NCBI RefSeq assembly: GCF_027484705.1
Contig: NZ_JAIXSL010000013.1
Location: 1 to 34,427 of the forward strand
Reading direction: 5' to 3'
DNA from: Flavobacterium sp.
GTDB taxonomy: Bacteria; Bacteroidota; Bacteroidia; Flavobacteriales; Flavobacteriaceae
Length of the DNA stretch: 34,427 bases
Shown here: piece by piece, positions 6,714 to 14,585 of the stretch
Numbering within the stretch: the first letter of the stretch is position 1
How the letters are laid out: each line of letters opens with the position of its first letter
Program-made: the position numbers and the translations under genes
Notes under the pieces: generated by a model
The model's input: only the letters and a program-made list of their open reading frames with translations
What the model was told of the DNA's origin: nothing
The model's database searches: none

Positions 6714-7799
6714 ATGGCAACAATAAATATAAAATCAACTTACCTGCTTTTTGTTGTCTGTTTCATTTTTGGCACCGTTTCGGCACAAAATCTTGAAGCT
6801 GGAATTGATAGTCTGCTTGTACGCGTATTCAAAGATAAAAACGGACCTGGAGGAACGTTTTTAGTAGCAAAAGCCGGTGACATTATTTACCAAAAATCAT
6901 TCGGCAAAGCAAACCTTGAATTAAACGTTGATTTGACTGCTGAAAATGTCTACCAAATTGGCTCCATGACAAAGCAATTTACGGCCATTTCGATTCTAAT
7001 ATTAGAAGAAAAAGGAACACTAAATGTGAATGATCCGATTTCAAAATACATTCCTGATTATCCTATGGGAGAAAAAATCACCATTCATCATTTATTAACC
7101 CACACTTCGGGTATAAAAGATTTTACGAAAATGAAATCACTTCAAGAAATTTCACAAAAGGAAATGACGCCAAAAATGATGGTTGATTTCTTTAAAAACG
7201 AACCTGTAGATTTTGAGCCAGGAGATAAGTTTGACTACAATAATTCAGGATATGTGCTTTTGGGCTATATTATAGAATTAGTTTCAGGAGAAACATATGA
7301 GGATTTTGTTCAGAAAAATATATTCGATAAAGCAGGAATGACCCAATCATCTTATGCCAGTGATAGAGAAATTATAACCAAAAGAGCTTATGGTTACCAG
7401 AAAAAAGAATCTCGATATGTAAATAAAACACAAATTAGTTTTAGTGTTCCTTTTTCCTCAGGTTCTTTGATGTCAACAACAGGCGATATGCTAAAATGGC
7501 AAAATGCTCTAAATCAGAATCTTTTACTGAAAGCTAAAACAATAAAAAAGGCATTCACAAAATATAAATTGAATAACGGTCAAGAATTTACCTATGGCTA
7601 CGGTTGGCATTTAAGAGAGGTGAATGGTGTAACAACACGACAACACGGAGGAAGTATTTTTGGGTTTAAATCCATGGGCGTTTACATTCCGAGCGAAGAT
7701 ATTTATGTTGTTGGTTTGTGTAATTGTGATTGCAATTCTCCGACCCAAGTGACCGAAGATATTGCGTTGTTAACTTTAAGTACACTAAAGAAAGGATAG
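6714..7799 (+). CDS. Secreted serine hydrolase of the class C beta-lactamase-like family
   Basis: A signal peptide (ending TVSAQ, about residue 25) precedes Ser84-Met-Thr-Lys87 (SxxK), LLTHTSGI at 127-134, Tyr175-Asn-Asn177 (YxN) and His311-Gly-Gly313. All three catalytic motifs are intact, and 361 residues is normal for the family. Such proteins act in the periplasm on peptide or ester substrates; the identity of this substrate cannot be read from sequence. It is second in the transcript from the ECF promoter at 6271, so it is a likely output of that sigma response, perhaps a cell-envelope one. The C-terminus has an unusual cluster CNCDC at about residues 341-345. Confidence 0.88.
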   Translation: MATINIKSTYLLFVVCFIFGTVSAQNLEAGIDSLLVRVFKDKNGPGGTFLVAKAGDIIYQKSFGKANLELNVDLTAENVYQIGSMTKQFTAISILILEEKGTLNVNDPISKYIPDYPMGEKITIHHLLTHTSGIKDFTKMKSLQEISQKEMTPKMMVDFFKNEPVDFEPGDKFDYNNSGYVLLGYIIELVSGETYEDFVQKNIFDKAGMTQSSYASDREIITKRAYGYQKKESRYVNKTQISFSVPFSSGSLMSTTGDMLKWQNALNQNLLLKAKTIKKAFTKYKLNNGQEFTYGYGWHLREVNGVTTRQHGGSIFGFKSMGVYIPSEDIYVVGLCNCDCNSPTQVTEDIALLTLSTLKKG

Positions 7800-7997
7800 A
7801 GCCAAAAACATATCCCAATATAATTACTAAAGTATTCAAGAGTTCTGATTTTTTTCCAAATACTATAATACAGGTGCGGTATATAAATCTAAAATTTTCT
7901 CACTCAAAAAGACGAAATGTTCCAGCGCTTTCGTAAAAAGCCAAATCGTAAAGCAAACCTGAATTTTTTTGCAAAAAGCAAATATTTGAAAATTTGA

Positions 7998-8091
7998 CTT
8001 TAAATAATATGGAAGCTTACAATATCAATTGACTTTACCCTTTTTCACTACAAACACAAAAATGAGCATCGTAAAACTTCCATATTTAAAG
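7998..8091. repeat. Long inverted repeat between convergent genes
   Basis: CTTTAAAT (7998-8005) pairs with ATTTAAAG (8084-8091), ATGGAAG (8009-8015) with CTTCCAT (8077-8083), and TTAC with GTAA inside, giving about 19 bp around a 50-base loop. It lies in the 361-base gap 7800-8160, between the ends of the serine hydrolase and response-regulator genes. The loop is too long for an ordinary terminator. Apart from this element I see nothing in that gap. Confidence 0.55.
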
Positions 8092-8160
8092 CCAACGACA
8101 ATGATTTTAGAAAATGATTTCATTCATAGCGCGCCAGCAATGCGGTAAATTTTCAGAAGA

Positions 8161-8796
8161 TTATAAAATGCCATTTTCATTCACAAAATTGAGCAATTCA
8201 ATAAGATTCTTGACCTGAAATTTGTTGAGTAAATTTCTGCGATGCGTCTGAACGGTGAGGAAACTTAAAAACAAAGTGTCTGAGATTTCCTGTGTTGATT
8301 TTCCTTGTTTCAATAAGGTCAGAATTTCTTTCTCACGAACCGTTAATCTGGGAATCACTTTCAGATCGGTAATGTCGGTTCTGTTGATCAATTCCTGCAC
8401 TTCGTTGCAAAATGCGAGCTTACCTTCGAGAGCCGAATGAATACAGTTGCTAAACTCTTCCAACGACGCACTTTTAAGCAGATAACCGTTCGCACCGTTT
8501 TTGATCATTTGCATGACTATGCTTCTTTCAGATTGGCTGCTCATGGCCAGGATGACAATTTTAGGATACAGTTTTTTGATTTTAAGACACAAATCAATCC
8601 CATTGATATCGGGTAAAAATACATCCAGAAAAATGACATCTAACTTTGCCAAATCGTTATATCCGAAAAGGCTGTTGCCGTTGTTCATGCAAACTTTAAT
8701 CGTAAGATTATCCAATGACGACAATAGGATTTTCAGCCCTTCAATTACAATTGGATGGTCGTCTACGATAGCGATGTTATAATTTTTATTCATCAT
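8161..8796 (-). CDS. NarL/LuxR-type response regulator
   Basis: Residues 1-120 are a receiver domain: IVDDHP near the N-terminus, the phospho-acceptor Asp58 in FLDVFLPD, and the conserved Lys in GYLLKSAS. Residues about 148-205 are a LuxR-type helix-turn-helix (LTVREKEILTLLKQG, then HRRNLLNKF). At 211 residues it is the standard NarL-class length. The start overlaps the kinase stop by 11 bases, so the two are coupled and form a two-component pair. Phosphorylated members of this class bind inverted heptamers, often in a 7-2-7 arrangement. The palindrome TACCTGTAATCAGGTA at 11022, beyond the kinase, has that geometry, so this protein is a candidate regulator of it; this is inference. A second ATG one codon later (8793) is equally usable. 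Confidence 0.93.
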   Translation of the reverse strand: MMNKNYNIAIVDDHPIVIEGLKILLSSLDNLTIKVCMNNGNSLFGYNDLAKLDVIFLDVFLPDINGIDLCLKIKKLYPKIVILAMSSQSERSIVMQMIKNGANGYLLKSASLEEFSNCIHSALEGKLAFCNEVQELINRTDITDLKVIPRLTVREKEILTLLKQGKSTQEISDTLFLSFLTVQTHRRNLLNKFQVKNLIELLNFVNENGIL

Positions 8797-10816
8797 ATGA
8801 CTGCAATAAGAGTTCTATATTGAAGACCGTACCGGACTCTGGTCGGGATTGAATGTCTAATTTTCCCTTCAACAATTCGACTCTGTTTTTGATGTTCTTA
8901 AGACCCAGACCTTTGTATTGCTCTAATTCCTCCGGATTAAAACCTTTCCCATTGTCTTCGACGGTAATTAAAAACAAATCGCGATTTTGACTGCAATCTA
9001 CGATGATTTCTGAACAATGGGAGTGCTTTAAGGCATTATTGATGAGTTCCTGAACAATTCTGAAAATCGTAACCTGGTCGTTGGCTTTTATCGATTTACT
9101 AATTTCATTGGCTTGAAAATCTATGGTAACGTTTTCTCTGTTTAGCGAATGGCAGAGATCTTTTAAAGCCAGTTCAAGTCCTAATTTCAGTAAAGTTTCA
9201 GGCATCAGGTTGAAAGCAATTTGGCGCAATTCGATAATCGATAACGAAAGGGATTCAGAAAAATCTTCAAGGATACTAGTACTGTTTGTGTTTGATGTTA
9301 CACTTTGCACTTGCATTTTTAAAGCAGACAACCGGCTTCCAATACCATCATGCAAATCTCTGGCAATTCTTTTTCTTTCGGCTTCTTCTCCGCCAATCAT
9401 AGCCTGCATCACTTCGAGCGCTTTCTGAATTTCTAAGGCATTGAGTTTCTGATGGTAATTGATCTCTTTTTGTGCCGCAATTCGCTTTTGGTTTTTTGAA
9501 TTTTTGATCAGGAATATGGTGACTAGCAATAAAATAAAGGAAATTAATCCGAAAACAATATAATTCATTCGGTCGTTTCTGGAGGTCAGCAGGGCTTGCT
9601 GTTTTTGTATCTCAAGTTCTTTAATTTTATTTTCATTCTCCTTGCTTTTGTAGCGGGCTTCTAAATTGGCGATTTCATTTTTATTTGAAATTTTGTCGAG
9701 GCTATCACTCAATGACATGTAACGTTCGCTATATAGAATGGCATTTTTATAGTCTCCGAGTTGTTTGTAAATCAACGAAAGGTCTTTAGAATAATTTTTT
9801 CGATCCTCTACATTAACTTCTCGATTGCTTAATACTTCAAGCAGAAGATTCTTGGCTTGATCGTATTGCTTTAATTCTTTTAAGGATTCAAATTTCAACA
9901 GTTTAAAATTGATGACAGAATAGGTATCATTTACTAGTTGGGCTTTAGCGATTCCCAGATCAAAAATGGCGATGGCGTTTCTGTAATTTTTATATTGATT
10001 TTCCAAGGTGCCCTTAGCAGAATAGTAGTCAATATATAGATTTGAATCAGGATGGTTGTCTAACAACGATTTTGCCTTTTGCAAATAATTAGATGCTTCA
10101 CTGAGTTTGTTTTGCAGGGAACATATCTCTACATAGAAAAGATAGAATTGAAGCAAATCCTCCGCATAATTTTCGTGGCTTAGTTTTTTTGCCTCAAGTG
10201 TTTTAATCGCCAGACCAACATATTCAGCCGCTTTTTGCAGGTCATTTTTATTGTAAAAAATAAGGCCCAGAAACCGGTAGAGATTTGCCATTTCAATTTT
10301 GTCATTGGCTTTTTTGGCCAAAGGAATGGCTTCATTCAGTAAAATTTTAATGGCATCGAGGTCATTATTTTGTCTTTGATACACTAAGGCCAAATTAAAT
10401 AGGATGGTAGATCTTATTGAATAGACTTCGTGTAATTGGTGTTTTTTCAATTTTAAATTAGCCAGTTCGTAGGCAGTTTTAAAATTTTGGATCTCATCCT
10501 CTTTATTCGATAATGGTAAGTGAATGGCATTGTAATAATAAGATAGATCCTTTAAGAAGTTATTGCCTTTAATAAGCCTGTTGGCTGAATTTAAAAATGT
10601 TTTAAACTGTTTGTCGTCATTATTTTTGTAATAGATATTGGATAATTTAAAAGCAGTGATACATTTTAAGCTATCTGATTTTGTTTTTGCATACACGGCT
10701 TGCAGACTATCAATTCTGATCTGATCATTAGTCAGGCTTTTATATGTTTGGGACTGCACCTGAAATGCATTCACGCAAAATATAAGGCAGAGTATTTTTT
10801 TTAAGTATGAAACCAT
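8786..10816 (-). CDS. Sensor histidine kinase with an N-terminal TPR sensor region
   Basis: The ATG at 10816 follows an in-frame GTG at 10819 and begins a signal peptide (ending VQSQ). Residues about 25-390 are helical repeats with TPR-like spacing, placed in the periplasm. A coiled-coil-like segment (about 380-415) and one membrane segment (about 420-438) follow. The cytoplasmic part has the HisKA_3 box ERKRIARDLHDGIGSRLSA with phospho-acceptor His489. The ATP-binding domain has NALKHS as the N box, VEDNGKGF and GLGLKNI. This is the common Bacteroidota layout for kinases paired with NarL-type regulators. It probably senses an envelope signal through the TPRs and phosphorylates the product of the overlapping gene. 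The ligand is unknown. Confidence 0.92.
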   Translation of the reverse strand: MVSYLKKILCLIFCVNAFQVQSQTYKSLTNDQIRIDSLQAVYAKTKSDSLKCITAFKLSNIYYKNNDDKQFKTFLNSANRLIKGNNFLKDLSYYYNAIHLPLSNKEDEIQNFKTAYELANLKLKKHQLHEVYSIRSTILFNLALVYQRQNNDLDAIKILLNEAIPLAKKANDKIEMANLYRFLGLIFYNKNDLQKAAEYVGLAIKTLEAKKLSHENYAEDLLQFYLFYVEICSLQNKLSEASNYLQKAKSLLDNHPDSNLYIDYYSAKGTLENQYKNYRNAIAIFDLGIAKAQLVNDTYSVINFKLLKFESLKELKQYDQAKNLLLEVLSNREVNVEDRKNYSKDLSLIYKQLGDYKNAILYSERYMSLSDSLDKISNKNEIANLEARYKSKENENKIKELEIQKQQALLTSRNDRMNYIVFGLISFILLLVTIFLIKNSKNQKRIAAQKEINYHQKLNALEIQKALEVMQAMIGGEEAERKRIARDLHDGIGSRLSALKMQVQSVTSNTNSTSILEDFSESLSLSIIELRQIAFNLMPETLLKLGLELALKDLCHSLNRENVTIDFQANEISKSIKANDQVTIFRIVQELINNALKHSHCSEIIVDCSQNRDLFLITVEDNGKGFNPEELEQYKGLGLKNIKNRVELLKGKLDIQSRPESGTVFNIELLLQSYDE

Positions 10817-11021
10817 CACCCTATGATTTAAGATACATTATTTATTGAAAGTAATGCTTTTAAACTTCCTTGAGAATATTTATTGCCCATTTATTTATAA
10901 AATGCAGGGTATCATTAACACTACTAATGCATTTAAGCGGAATAGGAGTAGCTTGATGTTCTCACAATATTAAGCCAAAAGTAAGAATCCTGATATTCAT
11001 AGTAACAATCAAAAGGCAAAA

Positions 11022-11092
11022 TACCTGTAATCAGGTAGCCAAGTATACAGATTTATAGGTATTTGAATTGATACTGCTCCACTATAAATTTG
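11022..11092 (+). promoter_or_regulatory. Promoter with palindromic operator upstream of the propeller lipoprotein gene
   Basis: TACCTGTAATCAGGTA (11022-11037) is followed by GTATAC and then AGGTA (11057-11061) abutting -33 TTTG (11062-11065). Exactly 19 bases on is -7 TAAATTTG (11085-11092). The second AGGTA is 24 bases after the first. Every element and distance is the same in the copy at 22342-22412. The likely start is near 11099, giving a leader of about 100 bases. The rest of the 383-base gap 10817-11199 shows nothing I can name. Confidence 0.8.
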
Positions 11093-11199
11093 TTTTAATG
11101 GTTGTGCTGCGAGTGTTTTTTGATTTTTTTTCATATATGTCTGCAACCTTTTAAAGATTTATTGTCTTGGTATAAGCATCATCAATCTTAAAAAAAACT

Positions 11200-12219
11200 A
11201 TGAAATCAAAACTATTCTTTCTTTCAGGGATGTTGATCATAACATTAGCTTCTTGCACTTCTGACAGCATGAATCCTTTCGATAGTCCGCAAATGCTCCA
11301 TACAGCTGCTGTTGACGTATATGTGGCAGGCAGGCAACTATCAACTACAGGCGAATTGACCAAAGCGGTCTATTGGAAAAATAACATACCTACTTACCTG
11401 ACGGATGGAACCCATTGGGCAGGAGCAGAAAAAATCAGGGTTGTGGGTGATGACGTGTACGTATTAGGCAATGAAAATAATGATAGCAATCGAATCCAAT
11501 ACAAACTCTGGAAAAATGGACTTTCAATACCATTTATCACTAATGAATTCTGCGTACCTACTGATTTTTGGGTCGATGGCGTTGATGTGTATGTAGTGGG
11601 AAAAAACGAAAATGGAGAAGTGGCCTATTGGAAAAACGGTGTTCAAAATGTGCTTACCAACAATGACGGAACTAATATGTCGGGATCCATTAAAGTCGTC
11701 AATGGAGATGTTTACATTCCGGGTTATGATATTCTTTATGGCGGGGCTCTTTATTGGAAAAACGGAACGCCGCATCCGATAGAAGCATTTTCACTAAGTC
11801 CGATGGTACCTTCTTTTGAAGGAATTGAAGTTATAGATTCTGATGTTTATGTTCTTGGGAACTACGCGGAATACAACAATGACAATTCACCTGGTGCTCC
11901 GCAATATGGCGTTTGTTGGAAGAATGGGGTGCTGACTTATGTGGGAGAATATTTTCATGCAAAAGGCATTTCGGTGTCCTTCAATGATGTGTTTATTACA
12001 GGGACGGATAATGAGGGCGCTTGCTATTTCAAAAATGAAGAACGATTTGCCTTGACAGATTCATTCCTGGATGCGGCAACAGAGGTTAAGGTTCTAAACA
12101 ATAACGTGTATGTCTCCGGAATTATAAACAATCCTAAAACTGGAGTTTTATGGATAAACGGTGTCCAGAGCACTTACCCAAATGCTTATGCAAATGATTT
12201 ATTTGTTGTACAAAATTAA
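11200..12219 (+). CDS. Lipoprotein with seven propeller-like repeats
   Basis: The signal peptide ends in the lipobox LASC (Cys19). The rest is built of about seven repeats, each with a strand DVYVxG followed about 20 residues later by (Y/W)WKNG and often LTDG. I count DVYVAG, DVYVLG, DVYVVG, DVYIPG, DVYVLG, DVFITG and NVYVSG. Seven such units suggest a seven-bladed beta-propeller that fills the mature protein. No catalytic motif is visible, so a binding or sensing role is likely. It is the first gene behind the operator-bearing promoter. It lies 58 bases before a membrane-anchored sigma factor gene and an outer-membrane protein gene, with which it is probably co-transcribed. Whether the three form one signalling chain is untested. 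Confidence 0.82.
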   Translation: MKSKLFFLSGMLIITLASCTSDSMNPFDSPQMLHTAAVDVYVAGRQLSTTGELTKAVYWKNNIPTYLTDGTHWAGAEKIRVVGDDVYVLGNENNDSNRIQYKLWKNGLSIPFITNEFCVPTDFWVDGVDVYVVGKNENGEVAYWKNGVQNVLTNNDGTNMSGSIKVVNGDVYIPGYDILYGGALYWKNGTPHPIEAFSLSPMVPSFEGIEVIDSDVYVLGNYAEYNNDNSPGAPQYGVCWKNGVLTYVGEYFHAKGISVSFNDVFITGTDNEGACYFKNEERFALTDSFLDAATEVKVLNNNVYVSGIINNPKTGVLWINGVQSTYPNAYANDLFVVQN

Positions 12220-12277
12220 TGCACGGGCAAGCTTTCATTAAGATCAAACCAGAATATTATTTCATGCTAAACAAACC

Positions 12278-13387
12278 ATGAGTAAGACAATAGATTGGAG
12301 TATTACCTACAAGAAAAGCGGCCCTAAATTGTTAGGGGTATCGCGCAGATATGTTAAAGATATCACGATTGCTGAAGACATCCTTCAGGAAGCTTTTATT
12401 GTGGCCATTCAGAAACAAGCTAGTTATACTGGTGCCGGATCCTTAGAAGGTTGGCTCAAACGAATCGTGGTAAATATGAGTTTGAATTATCTAAAAAACG
12501 AACAAAAAATCAAACAGGCAACAAATCAGATTATAGATATTGAAGATCCGGACGACGGCTTTAAGGACGGCAGCGAATCAAGAAACCTTATCTATAATGT
12601 AGATTTTACACGAGAGGAACTTTTGCACTGCATCGATGCTTTGCCTGAGCACCATAAAACAGTATTCAATCTCTATGTCATTGATGGTTTTTCACATATA
12701 AAGATTGGGGAGATGCTCAATATATCGATCGGCACTTCAAAATCACATTTGCATAGGGCCAGAATTAAAGTCAGAGACTTTTTATCCGAAAAGGCAAAAT
12801 ATAAAGAAATTGACAAAAGCAAGAAGGTCATCATCGCGCTGTTGCTTTTTTTCGGATTCGAAGAAAAATTGATGGCGGATACGTTCAAAAGTAAATTTCT
12901 GAATTATGAAATTCAGCCCAAAAAGATTGATTGTGATTTTAGTCACGTGACGAACCGTTCCAATAACAAAGCAAGTCAAAACCTATTTAATGTTCTTAAA
13001 TATAAAATTCTCGCTACAGTGGTCACTGTTCCGATCTTAATTTTTGGTTTTTTGATGAATTTCGAAGCATGGAAACCCGAGAAGAAAAAAAAACTTGAAG
13101 AAAGTAGTATACGGCCTACTTTGAATTCTTCATCTATTGATGCTTCTATGCAACAGGATACAGTAACAATGCTAAAACAACAGATTACAGAAGACAAAAA
13201 AAAAGACTATGAAAATAACAAGCCCGCAAATCGGAGCGTCAAAGGCAATCTTAATATCCGTAATATAGAAAAGCAATTAATAACAAACCCAGATGATACA
13301 TTGCATCAGCCTGAAAAACAGCAACCCAAGCAAGTGATTATAAAAAAACAGATTGTTAAGAAAGATACTGTCTATGTTTTTAAATAA
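12278..13387 (+). CDS. ECF-like sigma factor with a membrane-anchored C-terminal extension
   Basis: Residues 1-75 match sigma region 2 (DITIAEDILQEAFIVA, LEGWLKRIVVNMSLNYLK). Residues about 115-170 match region 4 (LPEHHKTVFNLYVIDGFSH, then IGTSKSHLHRARIKV). Ordinary ECF sigmas end there. This protein continues for another 200 residues, with a membrane span at about 244-262 (ILATVVTVPILIFGFLMNF) after a basic linker. A charged, low-complexity tail ending KKDTVYVFK would lie in the periplasm. So the sigma domains may be held at the membrane by their own chain, a built-in anti-sigma arrangement. The gene overlaps the next one by 14 bases. What releases the sigma domains, if anything, cannot be seen. 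Confidence 0.85.
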   Translation: MSKTIDWSITYKKSGPKLLGVSRRYVKDITIAEDILQEAFIVAIQKQASYTGAGSLEGWLKRIVVNMSLNYLKNEQKIKQATNQIIDIEDPDDGFKDGSESRNLIYNVDFTREELLHCIDALPEHHKTVFNLYVIDGFSHIKIGEMLNISIGTSKSHLHRARIKVRDFLSEKAKYKEIDKSKKVIIALLLFFGFEEKLMADTFKSKFLNYEIQPKKIDCDFSHVTNRSNNKASQNLFNVLKYKILATVVTVPILIFGFLMNFEAWKPEKKKKLEESSIRPTLNSSSIDASMQQDTVTMLKQQITEDKKKDYENNKPANRSVKGNLNIRNIEKQLITNPDDTLHQPEKQQPKQVIIKKQIVKKDTVYVFK

Positions 13388-14339
13388 TGTGCTTCGCTAC
13401 TTGATGGTATTGATTCCCCTGATTTCCTCAGCACAAAAGAGGACAGTAGACACCGTTTACGTATACGAGGAAGTGATAGTGCATGATACCATCTATATCG
13501 AAAAACCAATAAAAAACCTAACCATCAACAATGCCATGCTGACACTCAACAATTCCAATACAGCACTGCTCACCTTTGAAGAAAATGGCGTACAAGCTAC
13601 CATCAATGTAGAGCATTTGCTGGTAAAAGATTCCAGAAGTAAAGCGACACAAGCTAAACCAGCTAAAGTGCCTCAGCTTGACAAGTGGAATTTTGGGGTA
13701 AAAGCCTTTTACAATTGCGTCAACAATAATCTTTTTGCAGATTCAAAAGAGGTTTTTAGTGACGGATATGGCATAGGCGCTATGGTGATGAAACGGGTCT
13801 TTCGCAAAAATGGCTATGCGAGTATTGGGATTCATTATAATTACTTCCCCGAGTCACATGCTTTAGAAGCCCGAAAGACAAGCAACTCATCATTAGATGG
13901 TTTTTATATTGTCAACAGCCAGCCAAAATTGTTTTTAGGAGCGAGCGACAAACATCATCAGATTCAAATACCGTTGCAGTTTTATTATCGTATAGGCAGA
14001 TTTTATCCCTCTTTGGGTTTCGTATACTCCATGAATACCTACAAGGCTAATTTTTTAAGTGCAACCGGGAACTTACCGCTAATGTTTGATAAAACCACTT
14101 CCGTGGATATGAAAGCCAATCAATGGGGAAACATAATTGAATTGGGTTATTTAATTAATAACAACTTTTCGGTTGCCTTAAATTATGCGCACACTAAAAC
14201 GAATCATATTGTTTTTTACGAAGGACATGGAAAAGTATTTTCCCTAAATCAAAACATTACGGAAGATCAGATTTCATTAAGCATAAACTATTATTTCAAA
14301 AAGAATAATGCGAAGAAGGATAAAGGAAAGCGTATGTAA
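13374..14339 (+). CDS. Predicted outer-membrane beta-barrel protein paired with the tethered sigma factor
   Basis: ATG 13374 lies 14 bases inside the end of the sigma gene and begins a signal peptide (MFLNNVLRYLMVLIPLISSAQ). A TTG at 13353 would spoil it. The mature N-terminus has VDTVYVYEEV and HDTIYIEKP, echoing the DTVYVFK end of the sigma protein. Residues from about 105 on are alternating strands (WNFGVKAFYN, YASIGIHYNYF, IQIPLQFYYRIG, YPSLGFVYSM, IIELGYLI, FSVALNYAHT) and a last strand QISLSINYYF, as in 8- to 10-strand barrels. It may span the outer membrane and meet the periplasmic tail of the sigma protein, but this is inference. No named family is recognised. Confidence 0.78.
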   Translation: MFLNNVLRYLMVLIPLISSAQKRTVDTVYVYEEVIVHDTIYIEKPIKNLTINNAMLTLNNSNTALLTFEENGVQATINVEHLLVKDSRSKATQAKPAKVPQLDKWNFGVKAFYNCVNNNLFADSKEVFSDGYGIGAMVMKRVFRKNGYASIGIHYNYFPESHALEARKTSNSSLDGFYIVNSQPKLFLGASDKHHQIQIPLQFYYRIGRFYPSLGFVYSMNTYKANFLSATGNLPLMFDKTTSVDMKANQWGNIIELGYLINNNFSVALNYAHTKTNHIVFYEGHGKVFSLNQNITEDQISLSINYYFKKNNAKKDKGKRM

Positions 14340-14342
14340 AAC

Positions 14343-14459
14343 AATGATTTAGAGAATGAGAGGTATGAATCAAAATTGATTAATGGGCGATTTTTTGGTG
14401 GGTTGTTTTTTTTTAAAGTTAATGATTTAAACACGATATCTCTCATTTCTCTATTCATT
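14343..14459 (+). repeat. Inverted-repeat element, copy B
   Basis: AATGATTTAGAGA-ATGAGAG-GTAT (14343-14366) pairs imperfectly with ATA-T-CTCTCAT-TTCTCT-ATTCATT (14436-14459), about 22 bp around a 69-base loop rich in T and GGTGGG. It is homologous to the element at 16861-16983. It sits in the 246-base gap ahead of the T9SS gene at 14586. No Bacteroidota -33/-7 pair is convincing in that gap. Confidence 0.6.
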
Positions 14460-14585
14460 AACTAAGCCCGGTTTGTAAAATTATTTATAAGAGTTTATCA
14501 AAAAAACGGAATGTAATAATCATCAGAGGAAAATTTACAAAATAAAATTTTAAGACTACTATATAACAACCTAAAAAAATATATT

